Below are positions 1 through 12,200 of a DNA stretch of 64,000 nt, piece after piece. Every line of letters begins with the position of its first letter. Position 1 is the stretch's first letter. The stretch comes from Megaleporinus macrocephalus (Eukaryota; Chordata; Actinopteri; Characiformes; Anostomidae). The notes under the pieces were generated by a model. The model saw nothing but the letters and a program-made list of their open reading frames with translations. It did no database searches and was not told where the DNA came from. Location of the stretch: assembly GCA_021613375.1 (NCBI GenBank), contig CM038711.1:15152576-15216575 (forward strand), written 5' to 3'. A program made the position numbers and the translations under genes.

Positions 1-2789
1 GAAATGCAGGAGTGCGTGTTTTCCCAGGAACGTTCCAAGCTCAGCATGGAGAATGCAAGAGCGCTCCTATTACCAGCACAGACACCCGAGGCTGAATACG
101 GTTCTCGGCTAATATATAGAATATGACACTGCTGCCATTGAAAGCTATGGGCTAGTCAAGTCAAGGCAAGTCAGGCAGGGTGGGATTCACATGCAATCTT
201 CAGCATGCGGAAACAGGGATGTGGAAACAAACACATGAGAGATGCTAAGAAAAGAAGTGTCTTCCTGGAAAAAAAGCAAAAACCAGCTACCCATCTACTG
301 ATGAGAAGAGGTGGCTGGGGGTCCCGCTGTGATGTTTTGTTTCTGTGCCCATCCTTCATTTTAATTTCAACTGTGAGCAAATATTCCATTATATGTCAAA
401 CATCATGTTAGTCACACAGCCCGTGTTCGCAGGCCAGAGCCATCAAAATAACCGTCTTGCTCAACGGAGACACTTGTCGTTGATTATTTTGTTAGTATTA
501 CTTTGGGATTTTCAAGGACCTCCTTTATATCCTGAGGGGCATAAAATGGTGTGCGACATTAACCTGTTATTAAGCTGTTATTCACCTCTTTTTTCAGTGG
601 CACTAAAGTGCAATTTCCTTCTATTTCGGAGGTCCCTCAATTGACCCCTGCATATTTTGCTTCAGTAATGTTTATGGAATAAATTTATTGTGTTTGAATG
701 GTTATTTTTATGAATGTTTTTAGCTGCAGTTGCTCTGTATTTTATCTTAGCTTGTCTGTCTTTGAGGAAGGGGGTTGAGTTGTTTTCATGGCAGGAGTAT
801 CTCCCATTTAACCCCTCGTTGCTCACTAGCAGCTCATCACAGAGTTATAGCAACGTTTATCTGATAACAGAGTTATGTGGAAACAGAATGGTCACTAGGG
901 TGGGCTGCAAAATAAGGTAAATGCTAATTTATGCATCTGCCAAGGTATACATATAAATGTTTTTATGTAGCGATAAGGGGGTAGGTGTTATTCGAGTTTA
1001 AAAAACAAAAAAACTATTATGTTTTGTATCAAACAAATGCAGATTATTTGGGCGAAGACATAACTACATAAAATATGTTTATGCATAATTTAAAATATCT
1101 TATATTAAAGATGGCCCTCTATTTTATTTTCCCTGACCTGAATGGCTTAATTATACAGTTGCTGTCCAAAATTCAAATAGTGTTAATACAGTATGTAATG
1201 GTTTTACATATGTCAGTGTGTTTATTTAACCCTTTTCAAGATTTTTCTTGTGGCAACCCAGTATTATTTACAGTTATCATCTAACACCTGCTTTGACTAC
1301 TTCATTTAGGTAAATTAGTGTTGCTGGTGAAGGAACAAAATAAATTCATACTATGTCTGGGGCATCCAGGAGGAATCTGGAACTAAACTTACTTCAAACT
1401 GACTTGCTAATACTAATGACTTGATAATGGGTTTTAAACAATGAGATTAGCGGCCTTTTGAGCTTAAGACTTTAAACACTAGAGTACATTCAAAGTAAAA
1501 AAATTTTAGTCATCTACTGTGAAGTTACCATTTTGGAGAGACTTGTTTTACTTGTTACTTGGATGGCGACAATATGCCAACCTTTTAATTGTTTTTTTAA
1601 TTTTAATTAACACTAACTAAAACACTCTGACTGTCTGTAAGTTTTGTTTAACTTACTTTTAGATTTTTTTTTTTGCTTAATGTAATATTGATTATTATCC
1701 TATTTGACTGATGTTTGTCAGAGGAATATGCCTTTCTCAGAAAGACAGTTCTTTTCTTAGTGACTTTCCTTGCATGAGTGCAGTAGCTTGCTCCTTTTGA
1801 AGGCCGGTTTTAAACCATAAAAGGCAGCAGTGCCTGCAGTAAAACAGAGAGTTTCCACGACAGTTTAGTTTTCATCCAGTTGTGACTCAAGAGTGAAAGA
1901 CGTTGCGGGAGTATTTCTTTCATGCGATTTTCCCAGCATTTCCCTCCAGCAAACAGAAGAAAATAGACCCGAAATATAATAGCTGTGCATTCACATTTTA
2001 CATGGCCATGTTTTAAGGAAAGGGGTCCCTTAGTCGATATATACAGTGTTCCACACCACTTGTTCTCTTCTGAAAATTTGCATTACTGCTTCAAATTGTG
2101 AGTAATGTCCATGTAAGGGCAATGACAATGCTATCAATCGAGCGCATTAATAATAGGTTTAATATAGCTGACACATGATGTCTTCTTTATCATATGCAAT
2201 ATGTTACTACTATCCGTTTTCTCTCTCATATAATCCAGTTATTAATCAGTTTTCTGTACATTCCGTACATATTTACATTACATGTAAATACATGCACAGT
2301 CATCTAAGCAATTGGTTCACAACATTCGTCCTCAAGGACCGTTTGCCTTGTATACAATTTACACTGCAATCAGAATCGGTTACTTCTTTACTGTTCTCTA
2401 TATAGCATTTACTACATAGTGACCTGACTAGGGGACAACCAAATGGCTTTTCGGGCACTACATTCGGAAATTGAGCTTTATAAAAAAGTGACAGATATTT
2501 GTATGATGCATTTATATTTTATCACCTAAATAAATCCAACTCGACTGCCATGTGAACCCTTTAAATGGTTGGTTAGTCCATTATTGGTTTTTGGATATGC
2601 ATGCTGCAGTTAGCTAGATGGCATCTCCCAAATTGGTATAAAAATGTATATTCATGTACAGAAAATAATACATAATTAATAATAATTAATAAAAAAAAAA
2701 TATTGGAAATAAAAATGACATCTACTTACATTTGCATATAAATCTGGCGTTTTGAACCATGTCCTGCCACTTTTGGGAAATGTCTGACA

Positions 2790-3000
2790 CAGCACAACAA
2801 CTTCTTCTTCGTTGGTAGTAAGACACCATCAGATCGTGGTGTACATTGACATTGTACACTACATTTAATGCAATGCATTATGGGTGATTGATAGTCAACT
2901 ATATGGAGAATGTATGGTAGTGTTGAGATTTCTAACAACACTCCAAAATAGCTGGCACACTATATAGTGCACCGTTGTGTTATAGGGACCAATTCCAATC
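2790..3000. repeat. possible MITE-like segment
   Basis: The segment contains palindromic words such as cactatatagtgcac at its right side and aatgcattatgggtga in the middle, which resemble non-autonomous DNA transposon sequence common in fish. No clear terminal repeat pair or target duplication was identified. Confidence 0.25.
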
Positions 3001-3014
3001 GCAGCTATAGTATT

Positions 3015-3142
3015 TGCCCTGCTCCCAACACACCTGATTTAACGAATCCACTAATTAACAAGCCCTATCTGAGTCGGCGTGGGAGTGTTTTAGCAGGAAA
3101 TCTCAAAATGTGGAGGACTAGGTGTTGGAAACCACTGGTCAA
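3015..3142 (-). mobile_element. hAT-type MITE fragment
   Basis: The end ggtgttggaaaccactgg is the reverse complement of a ccagtggttctcaac-type terminus, and the interior contains cccaacacacctgatt and a separate ctaattaacaagccc stretch. The same features occur in the intact copy at 26,539-26,725. The other terminus is decayed or missing here, so this is called a truncated copy. Confidence 0.6.
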
Positions 3143-3640
3143 AGCACCAGGGCCTTTCATCAAGGAATCATGGGTGGGTAGGACTGCCCTCGCTTACCCC
3201 AGTAGCTAACTGGTGTAGGTGTCTGCTGATGTAACAGAATTAGAAGTTAGCGTTCTCTTCTGAGCGCATAGAGTAGACCAGTGATGTTCCGTCGCCAGCA
3301 CTTAATAAAAAAATTTAATTAAAGTTCAAAAAAGGTCATTACGTTACACGCAAGTACAAATTTATCTGTTGGAGGCTACATTCTGCCAGCTGTCTCCTCG
3401 CCTCTGGTCTGCGAGGTTAACGGCTCGAATCCAAAGTCTACCGCTGCTTAAACGTGTCTGTTCATGGAGACATCTGATCTCTTTTATCACCACATAAGGA
3501 AACGGTTTCCTCCCTTTGAAAGTTGCTGCGGTGGTCTTTTCACAGAGCTCATTCTGCACTTTTGAGGTGTCCGTGTGGTCAGGGTCTCATACTCTCTGCA
3601 AGTAGCCATGAATACAGCATAGACACACAAGGATGCCCCC

Positions 3641-3720
3641 ACAAGAGAGAGAGATAGAAAAGAAGAGAGAGACATAGAGAGCATGAGAAAAAGAGACAGA
3701 ACGAGAGAGTGAGGGGAAAG
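3641..3720. repeat. GA-rich simple sequence
   Basis: Imperfect GA/GAGA purine tract within the intron, degenerate and interrupted by cat and aca words. Confidence 0.7.
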
Positions 3721-6700
3721 AAGCAATTAGAATGATGGAGAGGAATGCCGAGAAAGAGCGCAGATGCTGATGGAGGGGTGCACTGGAGGGAGGAAGAATG
3801 GATTAAAAAAGGGATGGCTACTTTCCTTTAAACTCCTTGGTCGTCCTGCACACTCTCTCTCTCTCATTTTTTCCTTCTCACACCAAAGGTGACCTCTGCC
3901 TGCTCTCTCAGTCATGTAGGTAATGAAGCCCCTCAGTCTCCTCTAATCCCATTAGGGGCCAGATTAAAACCTGAGAGCTGATATCTGAGAGACTGGCCAG
4001 TAGTGCCGACGGGAAAAAACCTCTGCACGGACGGAGGGAAGAGGTGGGCGAGAAACACACGATAAACAAAATCAGGTTCCTGCGCTAGAGCCGACCAGAG
4101 CATTGAGAGATGGACTCTTTCAGTAATTAAGCTTAAAGAATTAAGGAGGACTTCCAAAGGCAGACTGTTCCCCTGGCCCCTCAGATACAAGAACAGTCTC
4201 CTGTTAGCACTGGCCCCCTTTTCTTCTCAACATTTATCATTTAGCTAATGAGAAAGCTACTGTAATTGGATATAATGGCTTAATAGAGTTAAGAGTAAAA
4301 CGCAATCATTCCAAAGCCCATTCATTAGCCCAGCATTCAGTGGTTATCTTTTTTTTGTCTCTATCTTGCTTTCCTGTCATAATAGCTAATTAAAAAAAAA
4401 TAGAGGCTCTTGCTTTTGCCAGTAGCAAGATCTTTGGTTTGCGGGTAAGAGCATGTCTGTGCTTGTGTGGGTTTCATACATTTTCACCAGAGAGAAACAT
4501 AGTTTAAGTGTTAAGAATAGGATTATGTATAAGATTAGGGATTAGCCTTAGAAAGTTTTTATTACATATAGGTAGGTACATATGCTGCCAAAAAAAAGCT
4601 TTCATCTCCAAAATAATCGTAGGAATCGAAATAAACGCTCTTGACTTTAATAGGCATTGACATGATGAGATCAGTCATTTTGGTCCAGTTCCATTGGTTT
4701 GTCCTCAACATTGATGTTATTAACAGTATTGTGCAAAAGCTAGAAATCGGATTTTCTAAATTTCCAGGCAAAACAGTCATTAAGCTCTGCAATGTTTACA
4801 AAGAAAACATACAAACAAAAAGCATACATACATGCAATAAACACCCTTTCAGATTTATGAAGTTGAGTGGTCATCTCACAATGGTGGAGAGAAGAAACAC
4901 CTGTGGATATTTTTATGGTCTGAAGCTTGATTTTCTGTCTGTAGGTGGCTGGCCTGGTGGTCTTTCAGGTCTTGCTTGGTAGTTATGAGTCTCGTTTTCT
5001 CTATGTTGAATTTATATTTTGAGTTCCAATTTTTTAACAAGCAACGTGAGTTAAATAGTTTGGTTTTTTTTCTACTTTTTATGACGGCAATACTTCACAA
5101 GCTGACTGAGAGATGCCAATGAGAGACATCTGAGCAGATGTGGGGTTCCAGTGAGTTCTCATAGAGAGATCCAGAACAGGGACCTCATTAAGCCGCCTGT
5201 TACGGCCGGAATATGTCAAGAGCAGTTCGCCCTGACAGCCTCATTACCTACCGTAGTCAATAATCCTGCATCACATGAGCCACCCTTGCAGCTCCGTATA
5301 GATATGTGGAGTGACCTATTCGCCACCATGTTCCATTAACATATGCAAATGGCTTCAGCTCCAATCAGGAAATGTGACAAAGTGGCCCTGCCGAATGGCA
5401 TTGCGCTGTGTACCGGCTAATATAGCGGTGTGCTGGAATTTTGGCGGTGGCGAACAACATATAGTGCTTTCGTGCCCTGAAGGCAGAAACTGGTAGTGCT
5501 GTGCTGAATCCTTAATGACGGCGTCCCTACTGTTTTGTAGACTTCCCTGATTCTTTCCACTGAGGAGACTCAGTAAAGGCAAATGTGGTTTTGTGCTAGG
5601 CTGGTTTACGAGTGTATGTGTATTAGTTTTTAGGCATTTGCAGGACAAAACATGTCCAGATTTTCTCAGAAAACCAGAATAAAACCTTCTGTGAGGAGAG
5701 CCGATGCTTGAAATGTGTTGATTTTGTATACAGAAAAGAAACAGCTACCATTGTTTTCATTGCATGTTCTGATTTTGTGTGTGCACATTTGTGTTTTCTC
5801 AACGTACCTTCATAGAAATGCATAGTGTTGAATGCACTGCAAAAAAATTTACATTTTGGAATACATTTAAAGTGTTGTTATTTATAGCCTGGCTTCATTT
5901 TCTGCTTTTTTATATAAACTGGGCCTCGTTTGATGATCCGTTTTTCTACATTGGCAACACAATGCAGATCATTGCTTCATGACAGAACACTGGTGTTCTT
6001 GCAGGTTGTCAGAAATGTCAGCTTCTATTTTTCAAAAGCAGGTGTGAATCTAGGAGTGTTTAATCTCTGTTTAATCTGCACGACTGCTTTGCTATCAGTG
6101 TCTCGGATGTGGTTCACACTTTGTATAGTTAAATTTAACTTTAATACAACACAAAGATCGGGAGCAGAATTATAAATTCTGGCAATGGCACTGACCTACA
6201 GTAAACATAGTGATGCCGAACGGGGTGGGACTCATTGCATTACTTTGTATATAAAATGTATTGTAACATTGTATATTAAGGTTCTTAAGGCCATAATATA
6301 ATATTAATAATATTAATTACAGGCCAAGCAGTGGACATTATCTCCCAGACATCATGACAAAATACTGTAATTTAAGGAAACATTGTTACTGTAAAAATAT
6401 ACAACAGTTTACAGCATATAGGATTTAGACCTTTGCAGTTTATGAAATATAATCAATTGCTACCACATTTCTGTCTTTCTGAATTCAGAATATCATTACT
6501 GAAAGATTACAGTTTGTAAACATTCTACTCATTGGTCAGCAAATGGTTAATAATTGAGAGAGACCATGTTAACACATTACATGAATGCATTTATGCAACA
6601 CATTTCTAAGCTCACTTACAGATATATTTCTGTGTACTTTGACATTATTAATTGTTTAACATGTTGTTAGTTAAATATTTACCAAATGTGTCGCTTTGAT

Positions 6701-6796
6701 TCTGGAAATTTCTTTAAAGCAGGTTTTGGTAGCTTTGATTGTAGATTAGGCTTTGTGTTATTGAAGCAACTCAGAGTTTGCTTTGCTGTTGAAAGG

Positions 6797-7023
6797 GCTT
6801 TTCATGGGTCGGGGTTGCATGAGTAGGGCTTTGGATGGCGTAAGACGGCTCTGGGCACCTTTTGTTCTTGCTATCCGAAACTTCTCATATCTCTGCATGG
6901 ATAAAGGTTGGGGTAATGCGGGTGGGTTTTTGGACGTATGGCCGGTTGGGAATTTTGGCGATGGGGACTTCTTGTTGCTATGTGAGGGGCATTCCATGGG
7001 TCTGGGTTGCATGGGTGTGCTGT
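6797..7023 (+). repeat. diverged direct repeat in G/T-rich intron end
   Basis: Two G/T-rich stretches share the pattern catgggtc-gggttgcatg-g-g, at about 6,803-6,830 and 6,996-7,023, some 190 bp apart. The similarity is visible but imperfect. It lies 200-400 bp upstream of the terminal exon. Confidence 0.4.
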
Positions 7024-7186
7024 GGGGTAACATGTTTAGAGTTTGTTGATGTGGGCGGGGGCACCTTTTCCTGTTTCCCCTCTGTTGTTTTCCTTTCCCT
7101 ATGTCCCTTTTTCCCTCATCAAAACCAAAAAAAGAGCACCTGCACTTATGCACCTCCTTTTCCCTCCAGAGCACTGACACACTCTC

Positions 7187-7213
7187 CCCTTCCATATGTC
7201 TTTTCCTACCCAG
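7187..7213 (+). promoter_or_regulatory. nectin1: 3' splice acceptor of the terminal nectin1 exon
   Basis: A pyrimidine-rich run ending in ttttcctacccag gives the acceptor AG at 7,212-7,213. Splicing here leaves two bases to complete a codon, so the intron is phase 1. This fits the usual phase of exons encoding Ig domains, and the first residues after the junction (EFP) match what is known of the nectin-1 alpha junction. Confidence 0.85.
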
Positions 7214-7722
7214 AATTCCCTATCTACCAGCCTTCTGATGCCCATGAGATCCCGCAGGAGCAGAGCAGCTCGGGTGCTGCTATCGGGGGTGCCGTAGGGG
7301 GCGTGGCCCTGCTGGTAGGCGGGGCCGCTCTGCTCTTCTTCTTCCTGCGGCGCCGCCAGCGCACCTTCAAGGGCGACTACAGCACCAAGAAACACGTGTT
7401 CGGCAACGGCTACAGCAAGGCCGGTGGCATGCCCGCCCACCCGCCTGCGCCCAAAAGTCTGCAGTATCCGGACGACTCGGACGACGAGAAGAAGCCCGCA
7501 CAGATCGGCGGAGGGCCGGGTGGCTTTGAGGCGGGCGAGCGAGACTTCGACGGCAACTCGGAGGACCTGAAGCGGCCCTATTTCACGGTGGACGAAGGCG
7601 AGAGCCGCGACTACGACGAACGGACTCTCGCCTTCCAGTACGAGCCCGAGGCCGAAATCACCGACGACATGGTGTCCCAGACCGACGGCTCCGTCATTTC
7701 AAAGAAAGAGTGGTACGTGTAG
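7214..7722 (+). CDS. nectin1: nectin-1, terminal exon: stalk, transmembrane helix and cytoplasmic tail (partial CDS)
   Basis: The exon encodes the last 169 residues of a nectin cell-adhesion protein, with the first codon split across the splice site. About 21 membrane-proximal residues beginning EFPIY are followed by a hydrophobic helix (exon residues about 22-45) rich in small-residue pairs such as GGAVGG. A stop-transfer cluster RRRQR comes next, then a tail of about 124 residues. Tail landmarks are FKGDYSTKKHV, LQYPDDSDDEKK, RPYFTVDE and the C-terminal EWYV, the motif by which nectins bind the afadin PDZ domain at adherens junctions. FKGDYSTKKHV, YPDDSDDEKK and SKKEWYV favour nectin-1 (alpha form) over nectin-2, -3 and -4. 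Known human nectin-1 has a poly-Glu/Gly stretch mid-tail; here that place is glycine- and acid-rich without a Glu run. The Ig-domain exons must lie upstream of the window. The stop codon is TAG at 7,720-7,722. Which teleost paralogue (a or b) this is cannot be told. Confidence 0.93.
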
Positions 7723-8613
7723 CGTGGTGACAGCGCTGACGACAACGAGAAAAAAATGAGATAAACGAATCTACAGATCTCACGCTCCTTCCTGCATCTG
7801 ACCACAACCCTTCACAACACATCTCCATCACTAGAAAGCCCCTCCCTCCATCCGTTCGTCTGTCCACTCCATCTCCCTCATTCCTTCCACCCGGCAACCC
7901 TCCGCCCCCATCAGAACCCATCTGACCGAACATTAGAGAAAAAAAGCTTTGTAAAAACACGTCAACGTCATGATATGCCCACCGCTACTAGGTTAACCTG
8001 CTACGTCAGCGAAAAAGAGGCGTGATCATATGACTGATGCCAATCGCCATTGACTCTTAAAAGCCGTACAGGCTGGATGCTTAAAAATTTTATGGTGTAT
8101 TATTATTTTTTTTTCCTTTGGTCTCATTTTGTTTGAAGTTATTCTAAATGTATTAAATGTATAAAAAGAGACTTTGTAACTGTTTTAGGATGGGGTGTTT
8201 CTCATCTTGTGAAAGTCCTACACTGGATGTATGATACTTGTTTTTTTTTTTATTTGTTTTAATCTCATTACCGTTGTTTTTACATTTATGATTGCTATTT
8301 TTTTGTCCTTTTTTAGTAATATCTTTTTTTTAATGGGGTGTTGGTTATCCGAAACTGTGGAGGTAAAAATATTAGAAATCCTCTTATGTAAATGGATAGT
8401 TACAAGATATGTGGTCAGTTGTTTCAGAGTGAAATTAGACAGCCGTTTCGTCTTAGAGGTTTGATCTCTGTAGTGCAGCCCACGTCCTTCTCCCCTCAGC
8501 CAATAGGGCATGGAGCCAGAGGGCAGCGTCAGCGAGCGGGCGTGGTCTTAAAGGTGCAGTATCTCAGCCTGCTCTCGTATGAACCGTTCTGGGCTGAAAC
8601 AGAAAAAGCATTT

Positions 8614-8667
8614 GGGAAGGGGTGGGGACAGAGGGGGTGGGGGTTGGAGGGGGTTTGGGGGTCCCTG
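8614..8667 (+). promoter_or_regulatory. G-quadruplex-forming tract
   Basis: Six runs of at least four G (8,619-8,622, 8,624-8,627, 8,633-8,637, 8,639-8,643, 8,649-8,653 and 8,657-8,661) are separated by loops of 1-5 bases. This satisfies the G4 rule several times over, on the transcribed sense strand if the nectin1 3' UTR extends this far. A second G-rich run lies at 8,908-8,925. Confidence 0.65.
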
Positions 8668-9470
8668 ACCAATCTTTGAAGCAAGTCTATGATAGTATTG
8701 ATTCTAATGTCTGTGCTGAGGTTTGCTTCTCTCAGCGCTGAAAGCTGAGAGACGTGGCTCCGGTCTTAGCCATATGCACACTGTACTCAGGCAGAAAAGG
8801 TATAGACAGATATACAGAGCCGGCCTCCTGGCTGTTAAGCTCCTAGCACTAATATAGATGGGGACGGGCTAGTTCATCCTTTGGAACATCACTCGTCCTT
8901 GCTGTCGGGACGGGGGGTGGGGGGCGTCTTGTCCAGTATTTGCTTTATCAAAGCCCGTTTCTGTTAACAGATCTAAACCTGTGTAAAAGTGTCTCTTTTA
9001 ACAGGGATTAGGCTTGTTCGTCCAGTCATTTGGAGGTAATTAATGCTGTAGAGAAGGGAACATGTTTGACGTTGTATATATTAACAGTAAGGTTCAGTAA
9101 TTTTTGTCACCTGCATATACGTCCTCGAAAACAGATGGACACATTGTTCAGATGGACACATTGGAGTGGAACATTGAAACTGAGACCTTGGGAATGAGGA
9201 AAACACGTCAGTAACACATCAGAACATACATTAAAACTGAAATCGAAGGGTTAAAGACTCTCCATCCATGGTGTTCTGCTCCTTTCCTTGTTTCATTTAA
9301 CATCAGAACAAGGCAACACCTCCTGCTCAAAAACACTGCCACCACCACAGATGGGTATGAAACCACAAGGCCATGTGCCGCCGGATTATCCGAACCACTA
9401 TCTCTGCTGCCAGTTACTGTGGTTCACAGCTTTACTTTTGCCTGCAAGCAGAGCAAATTGCTGTTGGTGG

Positions 9471-9476
9471 AATAAA
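9471..9476 (+). promoter_or_regulatory. candidate poly(A) signal AATAAA
   Basis: Canonical hexamer about 1.75 kb after the nectin1 stop codon, in a run that continues as A-rich sequence. Confidence 0.25.
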
Positions 9477-10394
9477 AAAAAGGCTGGAGAGTCATCAAGT
9501 TCATCAGTGGACATCAATCGACATACGTGGCTAGTCGAAAAGTTACAAGTGTGTAAGCCTTATTGTCATGTATGTGTTGGGTTTTTTGGCATGTGTGAGT
9601 GAATGAGAACGTTTTTGTATTTTTTATTATTTTTTTTTTTTTTTCATTTTTGGTCTTTGTTTTTTTTTTTCTTTTTACATTTAGCCAGAGCTGTGGTCTT
9701 TTCTGTAATTCTGTTATGTTGGCTCTTCACAGTAGAAGGCTTGCCAGCATGATGGGGCATTGGGATTTACTGTCGGTGAATTGTCGGGCACTAGGCCCAC
9801 TCCGCTAACGCAATTTTATTTCCATAGACAATAACATTTCTAACAACATATTCATTGCTCTCCAAACCCCCTTAAAAATGCATTTGAATTTATCACTGCC
9901 TGTCAGTGAAATGCTTAACTCCCCTGCCTCTGAAAGATGAAATCTCATAGACAATCCATGGGTTCTTGTAAGATAATGGAGCCACAAATGATTGCCACTT
10001 AACGTTTCCTGACAGAAAAGGGCAAATCTGTGTTAGTGGTAGATTAACACCTCTGCGTTTATGGGCCAACAACAACAACAAAAAAAAGAAATTACCATGT
10101 GAAGACTAACTGTTGATTTGTTTACTTGTTGTTTCTTTTTAAATGAACAATTTTAGCTCGATAGCTCTTCAGAAATGGCAGTGCCTATGACGTACGTGAG
10201 ATGTATTTTTCTTTTTTAAAAGAAAGGCCTAAAAATTGTACAGAATGTTTGCTCTGATCATGTTTGTCTTCTGCATACTGTGTATAATAGCTATGTTTTT
10301 ACAAATGCTAAAGACCCTGGGCGAGCACTCTTACACTTTTCCAAACAAAAAAAAAGTTCCTTAACAGTTCTTGGTTTAGGTTTACCCTTCAATT

Positions 10395-10515
10395 AGTAGA
10401 GAACCTTTACATTTTGTGAAGGTTCTCCAAATTTCAAGAACATCACACCGTCATCACAAACCGTCCAATGTTGAAATGTTCTACGGGGAACCACTAGTGG
10501 TTCTTTTAAGGCATC
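10395..10515. repeat. possible dispersed MITE-like segment
   Basis: Contains the inverted words gaacctt and aaggttc about a short loop, followed by gaaccactagtggttctttt. This resembles the aagaacctttatttttaagagtg repeats of fish; a similar word occurs near 36,374-36,400. Confidence 0.3.
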
Positions 10516-10567
10516 ATTCCATCTGACCCTTTATATTTAGGGCTGTTTGGTCCCTCCAGTTGACATG

Positions 10568-10848
10568 CAGTAATGCACAAAAGTCAGAGACCACTCTTTG
10601 TTTGTTTAACTTTAGACCAAACAGCAGTTCAGCCAGTTTTTAGGGAGATAACATTTATAAATATATGAAAAGGGGAAGTCAAAGAGAGAAAAAAGAGTTT
10701 TAACGCTTAATACTGAGAAAATGTGATTCTAATTGGTTGTTAAGGCAAATGTTCTTTTAAATATATGCATTTTTCCTAAATGGCTTGTACTTAATGGCCA
10801 CTTAGAACGGGGATTAAATAAATAAAATCTGACTTTTGCGCAGTACTG
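10568..10848. mobile_element. 281-bp non-autonomous Tc1/mariner-type element
   Basis: The left end cagtaatgcacaaaagtcag and the inverted right end cagtactgcgcaaaagtcag agree at all but two of the first 20 positions, forming terminal inverted repeats. The interior has no transposase. The flanking dinucleotides are TG and CA, each one transition away from the TA duplication expected for this superfamily. Related ends occur at 58,263 and 59,720. Confidence 0.75.
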
Positions 10849-11932
10849 CATATATATCTGTATATGTTTACACATTCAGGTCCGAGTGGAGGGGAATCAA
10901 GGTGTTTTTTGCCTTGCAGTTCATATGTTGTGTGCATTTTTCAACCCTGATGATTTCAAATGCCTCTCAAATGGAGACAGGAGAGGAAACAGAACCACAT
11001 CCCGACCCCTCCGGCTGACCTTCAGCACTTTGTTTTCACTCTAGAACTGGAAAGGCTGAGGGATAATCCCGGCAGGAGATTAGGGAGACCCGATTTTCTT
11101 TCCGTTAAATCACACGCTTTTGTTGCGAAGCAGTTCATTAACAATTAAGTTGTTTCTCTCTTTCCGTCATTCGCATGGTGCTGACCCGGCTACCTACAGG
11201 GGTTCTTATTAATTATGTTCCTTTCTTTTCCCCGTTAAGCACAAGTTCCTCCAGCGCCGAGTGGTTTATAATGGGCTTTAAATGTCAGACGGGAGACACA
11301 AAATGAGTTTAATCAAGCCACATTCACGTCTAGTGTTCACTGCGGTAATCGCTCTCATGGACAAGATGGAGACATGGCGGTTTTAAGGTGACCCGTGTGT
11401 ACACGATGTTTTCTTTTTTTATATGATAGTGTGGTTCTAAAAAGGGAATATCATTATTATTTCCCATTCCGTAACAAACCTCACCGTTCCATTCCAGCAC
11501 CTTTCTTCTAACTGCCCACTTCAAAGCCTGACATTCCATTGTAAATACTGTACGTAACATTACAACTATAGCTGGGTTTCCGTTTGGTGAGCTGAAGTAG
11601 GGGCGCCTAGGTTCGTTCAACGAACCGATCCGAAAAAGTGACCGATGAGAAACTTCTAACTGGCTGGATGTTGTATGCTTATTGCCATAATTCTACTTTA
11701 TCCTCGACCTAGATAAATTTTGATATGCTGATGGGTTCTGTGTAGGGCAAAGGCACCGACGCATATCATGACTTTGTACATAACTGCAACAAAAACACAA
11801 AAGAATGATCTAGTCTACATGCAGCCGTGTGAATGTATGTTTGCTGAGGTTGATTATGAAAAAAGTAAAAAAATATTGTTCACATGTGTTGACCCAGTGA
11901 AGTAACCTGTATTTGCTTTAAAGAAAAAAAAC

Positions 11933-11938
11933 ATTAAA
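11933..11938 (+). promoter_or_regulatory. candidate poly(A) signal ATTAAA
   Basis: Variant hexamer preceded by an A-run and followed by T-rich sequence, about 4.2 kb after the nectin1 stop; a second hexamer AATAAA lies at 12,181. Plausible end of a long 3' UTR but unproven. Confidence 0.25.
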
Positions 11939-12200
11939 TGATTTCAATGGTCAATAATACTTTGTCCCGGTTTTCTGACTTCTTAGTAATGACAATGTGT
12001 AGACCTCTGCTCTTAAGAGATTCCTGTTTCCGAAGAACTGTGTTTTATTTACCGGCTCCTTTTGACCATGTACACACATATAAATCCATGTTCTGCTCTC
12101 TTTATGGCCTTATTTTACATTAGCTAAGCGAACATTGACTGGGAGAGATGGGGTTTTTATGTCTAAGGTCAAGTGGTCATAATAAAAGAAATGAAAAACA

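Larger units (their letters stand above)
1..7213 (+). other. nectin1: nectin1 last intron (partial)
   Basis: This stretch lies directly upstream of the terminal nectin1 exon and ends in a pyrimidine-rich tract and AG acceptor, so it is read as the 3' part of the last intron. I found no exon in it. It is AT-rich, with a purine-rich GA tract at 3,641-3,720 and repeat fragments near 2.8-3.14 kb. The block 3,930-4,330 is less repetitive and contains several TAAT-type motifs, which could mark regulatory DNA, but conservation cannot be seen from one sequence. The remaining small open frames look random. The intron assignment is inference from the gene direction. Confidence 0.75.
7723..12200 (+). 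other. nectin1: nectin1 3' UTR and flank, end uncertain
   Basis: No coding exon was recognised. The sequence right after the stop is pyrimidine-rich, then T-rich with poly-T runs near 8,110, 8,240 and 9,630-9,670. Possible poly(A) signals are AATAAA at 9,471, ATTAAA at 11,933 and AATAAA at 12,181. The third follows non-repetitive sequence, but none is confirmed. A transposon (10,568-10,848) lies inside, so if the UTR runs to about 12 kb it contains that element. The block 11,150-11,330 is non-repetitive and GC-richer. Confidence 0.5.

Noticed and set aside
6758..7195. 145-codon minus-strand open frame upstream of the nectin1 exon
   Set aside because: Low-complexity Pro/Ser/Lys product that arises from the G/T-rich intron end; no supporting signal.
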